Below are positions 7,442 through 10,297 of a stretch of 10,297 nucleotides of DNA, piece by piece. The stretch is from CAZWUK01 sp964636685 (GTDB lineage Bacteria > Bacillota > Clostridia > Christensenellales > CAG-138). Each line of letters begins with the position of its first letter. Position 1 is the stretch's first letter. Location of the stretch: NCBI GenBank assembly GCA_964636685.1, contig CAZWUK010000074.1:1-10297 (forward strand). The letters are read 5' to 3'. Below the pieces are notes generated by a model, which had not been told where the DNA came from, did no database searches, and saw nothing but the letters and a program-made list of their open reading frames with translations. The position numbers were made by a program, and so were the translations under genes.

Positions 7442-7470
7442 ATTATCATACCATCTCTCTTTCAAAAAAG
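7442..7470 (-). promoter_or_regulatory. Candidate glg operon promoter
   Basis: The minus strand has GATAAT (7447-7442), a reasonable -10, about 50 bases before the glgB ATG. At the standard spacing the -35 would be only a T-run (CTTTTT, 7470-7465). The better-looking TTGAAA (7465-7460) is too close, at 12 bases. Either the promoter is weak or activator-dependent, or another sigma factor is used. Confidence 0.35.
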
Positions 7471-7503
7471 AAAGATGCTTCCGGCGGCGCGCTTTTTTTA
7501 CGC

Positions 7504-7532
7504 TGTCATGCGCCTTGTTTCCATGTTATAAT
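7504..7532 (+). promoter_or_regulatory. Extended -10 promoter of the transporter gene
   Basis: TATAAT (7527-7532) is a perfect -10, preceded by TG one base upstream (7524-7525), the extended -10 element. The -35 at 17 bases is weak (TGTCAT, 7504-7509), as is common for extended -10 promoters. The leader is about 20 bases and holds the AAGGAG ribosome site (7549-7554). Confidence 0.7.
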
Positions 7533-7559
7533 CAGAAAACACACCTTTAAGGAGATTGC

Positions 7560-8498
7560 ATGGAGAATCTGCTGCTTTCCGCCGGCGTCGTATGCCCGCT
7601 GCTGCTCCTGATGCTTGTAGGCATGCTGGTGCGGCGCGTTGGCATTCTCGACGAAGCAACGGCGCGTCGTCTCAACAAGATCGTCTTTTATGTGACCATG
7701 CCCGCCATAAGCTACAAGAGCATTGCGGAAGGCATGCGTCCCGAAGCCGGGCAGCTGCACCCGGTATTCTGGATTCTCGGCGGGATCGTCGTCGCGTTTT
7801 TAGCCGCGTTTTTCATCGTTCCGCGCTTTACAGAGGACAACGCGCGCCGCGGCGTCATCGTGCAGGGCGCCTGCCGGGGCAACGACATCGTGTTCGGGCT
7901 GGCCGTCGCCGCCGCGCTGCTGCCGCCGGAGGAGCTGTCCCTGATGATGCTTGCCATCGCTATGACAGCGCCGCTGTTTTCGATTTTGAGCATCCTTGAG
8001 CTGGAATATTTCCGCGGCGGTAAGCCCAAGCCTTTTCAGCTTCTCGGAAAGATCGTCAAAAACCCCGTCATCATCTCTTGCGTGCTGGGACTCATCGCGC
8101 GGGAATTCTCCTTCCGCCTGCCGGAGGTGATCGGGAGCGCGGTCAACACGCTCGCCGGCGCCAATACCGCGCTTGCCTTTCTCATCCTCGGCGCGACGCT
8201 CTCGTTTCACTCCGTGAAGCAAAACCGTCTGCCGCTCGCCGCCATATCGCTTGTGAAGCTTGTTCTGCTGCCCGCCGCGGGTCTGGGAACGCTGCTGCTG
8301 CTCGGCTACCGCGGCGCGCCCATCGTCGTAGCGCTCGTCATTTTCGGCGCGCCGACCGCCATCGTCTCTTTTCCGCTTGCCACGGAGCTGGACGGCGATG
8401 CGCGGCTCGCGGGCGAGAGCGTGGCGGTGACGTCGCTGCTTTCCATCCTGACGATGTTCCTTTGGATCTTTCTACTCAAGCAACTGGGGGTAATGTGA
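7560..8498 (+). CDS. AEC-family membrane transporter (Mem_trans)
   Basis: A 312-residue integral membrane protein with about ten hydrophobic segments, among them residues 4-24, 68-89, 127-149, 226-249, 252-274 and 286-308. It fits the auxin efflux carrier family: a five-helix repeat arrangement with the conserved VQGACRGNDIVFGLA (101-115), corresponding to the family's QGxxRxN segment at the end of the first half, and GAPTAIVSFPLA (263-274) in the second half. Bacterial members carry organic acids or amino-acid-related compounds; the substrate here cannot be told. AAGGAG lies five bases before the ATG. The stop codon is one base from the start of the tRNA-editing gene, so the two are very likely one transcript, read divergently from the glg operon. 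A shared role of transporter and editing enzyme, for instance around alanine, serine or glycine supply, is speculation. Confidence 0.88.
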   Translation: MENLLLSAGVVCPLLLLMLVGMLVRRVGILDEATARRLNKIVFYVTMPAISYKSIAEGMRPEAGQLHPVFWILGGIVVAFLAAFFIVPRFTEDNARRGVIVQGACRGNDIVFGLAVAAALLPPEELSLMMLAIAMTAPLFSILSILELEYFRGGKPKPFQLLGKIVKNPVIISCVLGLIAREFSFRLPEVIGSAVNTLAGANTALAFLILGATLSFHSVKQNRLPLAAISLVKLVLLPAAGLGTLLLLGYRGAPIVVALVIFGAPTAIVSFPLATELDGDARLAGESVAVTSLLSILTMFLWIFLLKQLGVM

Positions 8499-8499
8499 T

Positions 8500-9711
8500 A
8501 TGACAGAACGCGTATTTCAAGCAGAGAGCCACTTGCAGTCTCTCACCGCCACCGTGCTTTCCTGCACGGCGGCAAGCGCCGGCTTTGATCTGGTGCTGGA
8601 TCGCACGATCCTGTTTCCCGAGGAGGGCGGACAGCCGCGCGATTGTGGAACGATCGACGAGCAGCCGGTGCTTGCAATCGATGATCGCGGCGACGAGATC
8701 CTGTATCGCGTGGAAAAAGCCGTTCAGGAGGGCAGCCGCGTTGTGATGACGCTCGATTGGACGCGGCGGTTTGATTTTATGCAGCAGCACACGGGCGAGC
8801 ATCTGCTCTCCTATGCGGCGTGGAAACGCTTCGGCGCGATGAACGTCGGCTTTCACCTTGCGGAAACCTACGCCACGCTCGATCTTGACCTGCCGCTTTC
8901 GTCCGAGCAGGTCAAGGAGATGGAAGCTTTTGCAAACGAACTCGGCGCGCGCGATCTTGCCGTCGCCGCGACGATTTATGAATCGGAGGAGCAGCTTTCC
9001 GGTCTGCCGCTTCGAAAGCATGCCGAGGGGTTGACCGCCCCCATCCGCATCGTGCGCATCGAGGACGCGGACTGCTGCACCTGCTGTGCGCCGCACTGTG
9101 CGCATACCGGTGAGGTCGGTCAGATGAAGATCATCGACGCGGTCGCCTACAAGGGCGGCGTGCGAATCACATTTTTGTGCGGCGGGCGCGCGCTTTGCCA
9201 TGCCGTTCAAATGCACGACACGGTAGACGGGCTTGCACGCAGATTTTCCACCGGACGCGAGCAGGTGACAGAAGCCGTTGCAAAGCTCCAGTCCGACTGC
9301 AACCAGCTTCGCCGCCGCGAAAAGGAACTGGTCGCGCAGCTCAACGGCTTTGTGTCGGACGCGCTGCAAAAAAACGCCGTCACCGTGGGAAAATATCGTC
9401 TGATCCTGTCGCTGCTGGAAGACGTTGACGCGGGAAGGCTCAAGGCGCTCGCCCAGAGCGCACTGACCGCCGATACGCTCGCGGTGCTGTTTTGCAAGGA
9501 CGGCGAAAAGCTGTGCTACATCGTCGCTTTGGGAAACAAGCTGCCGCTCGACGCGGGCGATCTCATTCAGGCGGTCAACGCCGCCTGTGCCGGAAAGGGC
9601 GGCGGACGCGGCGCGCTGGCGCAGGGGCAGTCGCAGTCAAACAGCGGCGCGGCGGAGACTGTCGAGCAGCTGCGCAATTATTTCACCGCTCGCTTAAAGG
9701 CCGGAAAATGA
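8500..9711 (+). CDS. Alanyl-tRNA editing protein, long AlaX type with DHHA1 domain
   Basis: A free-standing relative of the AlaRS editing domain, expected to hydrolyse tRNA-Ala mischarged with serine or glycine. At 403 residues it is the long form. The N-terminal barrel carries FPEEGGQPRDCG (39-50), matching the AlaRS EGGGQ region. Zinc ligands are H97 and H101 in HTGEHLL, and C195 and H199 in the Cys-rich CCTCCAPHC, followed by TGEVG, the counterpart of CGGTH...TGEIG in AlaRS. Residues about 250-285 are charged and helical, probably a coiled coil, and about 300-400 form a DHHA1 (C-Ala-like) domain with GGGRGALAQG (367-376). No aminoacylation domain is present, so this is not a broken alaS. 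It starts one base after the transporter stop; a GGGGG run upstream serves as a loose ribosome site, so translation is probably coupled. Confidence 0.9.
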   Translation: MTERVFQAESHLQSLTATVLSCTAASAGFDLVLDRTILFPEEGGQPRDCGTIDEQPVLAIDDRGDEILYRVEKAVQEGSRVVMTLDWTRRFDFMQQHTGEHLLSYAAWKRFGAMNVGFHLAETYATLDLDLPLSSEQVKEMEAFANELGARDLAVAATIYESEEQLSGLPLRKHAEGLTAPIRIVRIEDADCCTCCAPHCAHTGEVGQMKIIDAVAYKGGVRITFLCGGRALCHAVQMHDTVDGLARRFSTGREQVTEAVAKLQSDCNQLRRREKELVAQLNGFVSDALQKNAVTVGKYRLILSLLEDVDAGRLKALAQSALTADTLAVLFCKDGEKLCYIVALGNKLPLDAGDLIQAVNAACAGKGGGRGALAQGQSQSNSGAAETVEQLRNYFTARLKAGK

Positions 9712-9806
9712 CGGCGGAAAAACGTCCGGCAGATGGAGGGATCGAATCCGGCAAGAGAAATCCTCCCGCCCTGCAAAAAAGCATTCGTCTTGGATAAAAA
9801 CAATTC

Positions 9807-9899
9807 GGACTGCCGAATTCTGATATGCTCTCATTCTGGAGACAGTGAAAAATCAAAACTGTCATCCTGCGGGGAGCATAGCACATTCTTCGGCAGTCC
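9807..9899. other. Long nested inverted repeat in the convergent gap, candidate bidirectional terminator or structured RNA
   Basis: Between the converging tRNA-editing and seryl-tRNA synthetase genes, three stems nest in one hairpin: GGACTGCCGAA (9807-9817) with 9889-9899, 11 bp perfect; TATGCTC (9824-9830) with 9874-9880, 7 bp; and GACAGT (9841-9846) with 9858-9863, extended by GGA/TCC across one bulged A. The plus strand continues with TTATTTT directly after the outer stem; the minus strand has TTTTT six bases after it. This would serve as a terminator for both genes, but it is far longer than an ordinary one. Outside the hairpin, 9712-9806 and 9900-9931 show nothing I can name. Confidence 0.7.
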
Positions 9900-9931
9900 T
9901 TATTTTGAGGGGTATTTGTACGGTTCCTGTC

Positions 9932-10297
9932 TTACGGACGGATGACGTCCTTGCCGCCCATGTACATGCGAAGCGGGGCGGGAATACGAACGCTGCCGTC
10001 TTGGTTGAGGTTATTCTCGAGGAACGCGATGAGCATTCTCGGGGGCGCAACCACGGTGTTGTTGAGCGTGTGCGGCAGGTAGTTGCCGTCCTTGCCCTTG
10101 ACGCGGATACCAAGGCGTCTAGCCTGCGCGTCGCCGAGGTTGGAGCAGCTGCCCACCTCAAAGTATTTCTGCTGGCGCGGCGACCATGCCTCCACGTCGC
10201 AGCTTTTCACCTTCAGGTCGGCCAGATCGCCGGAGCAGCACTCGAGCGTGTGCACGGGAATGTCGAGCGAGAGGAAAAAGTCCACGGAGTTTTGCCA
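9932..10297 (-). CDS. serS: Seryl-tRNA synthetase, C-terminal part (gene runs off the window)
   Basis: The last 121 residues of a class II seryl-tRNA synthetase, which charges tRNA-Ser with serine; family members are about 425 residues, so roughly 300 N-terminal residues lie beyond the right edge. Recognisable pieces in order: ECCSGDLADLKVKSCDVEAW, then a QQKYFEVGSCSNLGDAQARR segment, motif 3 as HTLNNTVVAPPRMLIAFLEN, and the closing GSVRIPAPLRMYMGG. Motif 3 keeps its arginine but lacks the usual bacterial LNGSGLAVGR glycines; it is closer to the LNATxxATTR form seen in archaeal and eukaryotic enzymes. The frame is intact to the window edge; the in-frame GTG at 10285 is an internal valine, not a start. 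It converges on the tRNA-editing gene, so two tRNA-serine/alanine-related functions sit side by side without sharing a transcript. Confidence 0.92.
   Translation of the reverse strand, partial: WQNSVDFFLSLDIPVHTLECCSGDLADLKVKSCDVEAWSPRQQKYFEVGSCSNLGDAQARRLGIRVKGKDGNYLPHTLNNTVVAPPRMLIAFLENNLNQDGSVRIPAPLRMYMGGKDVIRP

Noticed and set aside
7461..7500. GC-rich stretch followed by a T-run upstream of the transporter promoter, like a terminator
   Set aside because: The GC segment does not fold into a convincing stem and no plus-strand gene lies upstream that would need terminating.
9736..9752. GGGATCGAATCCGG, reminiscent of a tRNA T-loop
   Set aside because: The flanking bases do not form a 5-bp T-stem and no acceptor, D or anticodon arms can be found around it.
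9932..10285. GTG at 10285 as the start of a short separate gene
   Set aside because: The frame is open to the window edge and the sequence is plainly the C-terminus of seryl-tRNA synthetase; the GTG codes for an internal valine.

Overview
The window looks like a chromosomal stretch from a GC-rich member of the Clostridia (Firmicutes). The basis is a glgB-glgC-glgD-glgA glycogen operon that includes the catalytically degenerate GlgD subunit, strong AGGAGG-type ribosome binding sites, sigma-A-like promoters, and an Rrf2 regulator with a cysteine cluster. I cannot name a genus from the sequence alone. I see no phage, insertion sequence, CRISPR or rRNA/tRNA signal.

Layout, left to right. Positions 1-279 hold no supported gene, only a terminator at 153-190 for the genes transcribed leftward into it. 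A GNAT acetyltransferase (280-831, minus) and an Rrf2-type regulator (879-1307, minus) follow, each with its own good promoter; the acetyltransferase promoter sits so close to its start codon that the mRNA may be leaderless. A 13-bp perfect stem at 1400-1434 closes the large glycogen operon, which runs on the minus strand from 7389 to 1441 in the order glgB, glgC, glgD, glgA. GlgC and GlgD make ADP-glucose, GlgA polymerises it into alpha-1,4-glucan, and GlgB adds the alpha-1,6 branches. glgC and glgD overlap by ATGA. A terminator-like hairpin lies between glgD and glgA, and GlgA carries an unusual Pro/Gln/Lys/Glu-rich C-terminal tail. No glycogen phosphorylase gene is in view.

Divergently from glgB, an AEC-family membrane transporter (7560-8498, plus) and an alanyl-tRNA editing protein of the long AlaX type (8500-9711, plus) form a tightly packed pair separated by one base. 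The right edge holds the 3' end of a seryl-tRNA synthetase gene on the minus strand (from 9932), converging on the editing gene. The 220-base convergent gap contains a long nested inverted repeat (9807-9899) flanked by T-tracts on both strands.

Most of the window is ordinary housekeeping and storage metabolism. I did not find a clearly new system. The points most worth a second look are the long hairpin at 9807-9899, the non-canonical cysteine spacing of the Rrf2 protein, the likely leaderless acetyltransferase promoter with an inverted repeat over its -35, the possible attenuator inside the glg operon, the GlgA tail, and the unusual motif 3 of the seryl-tRNA synthetase.
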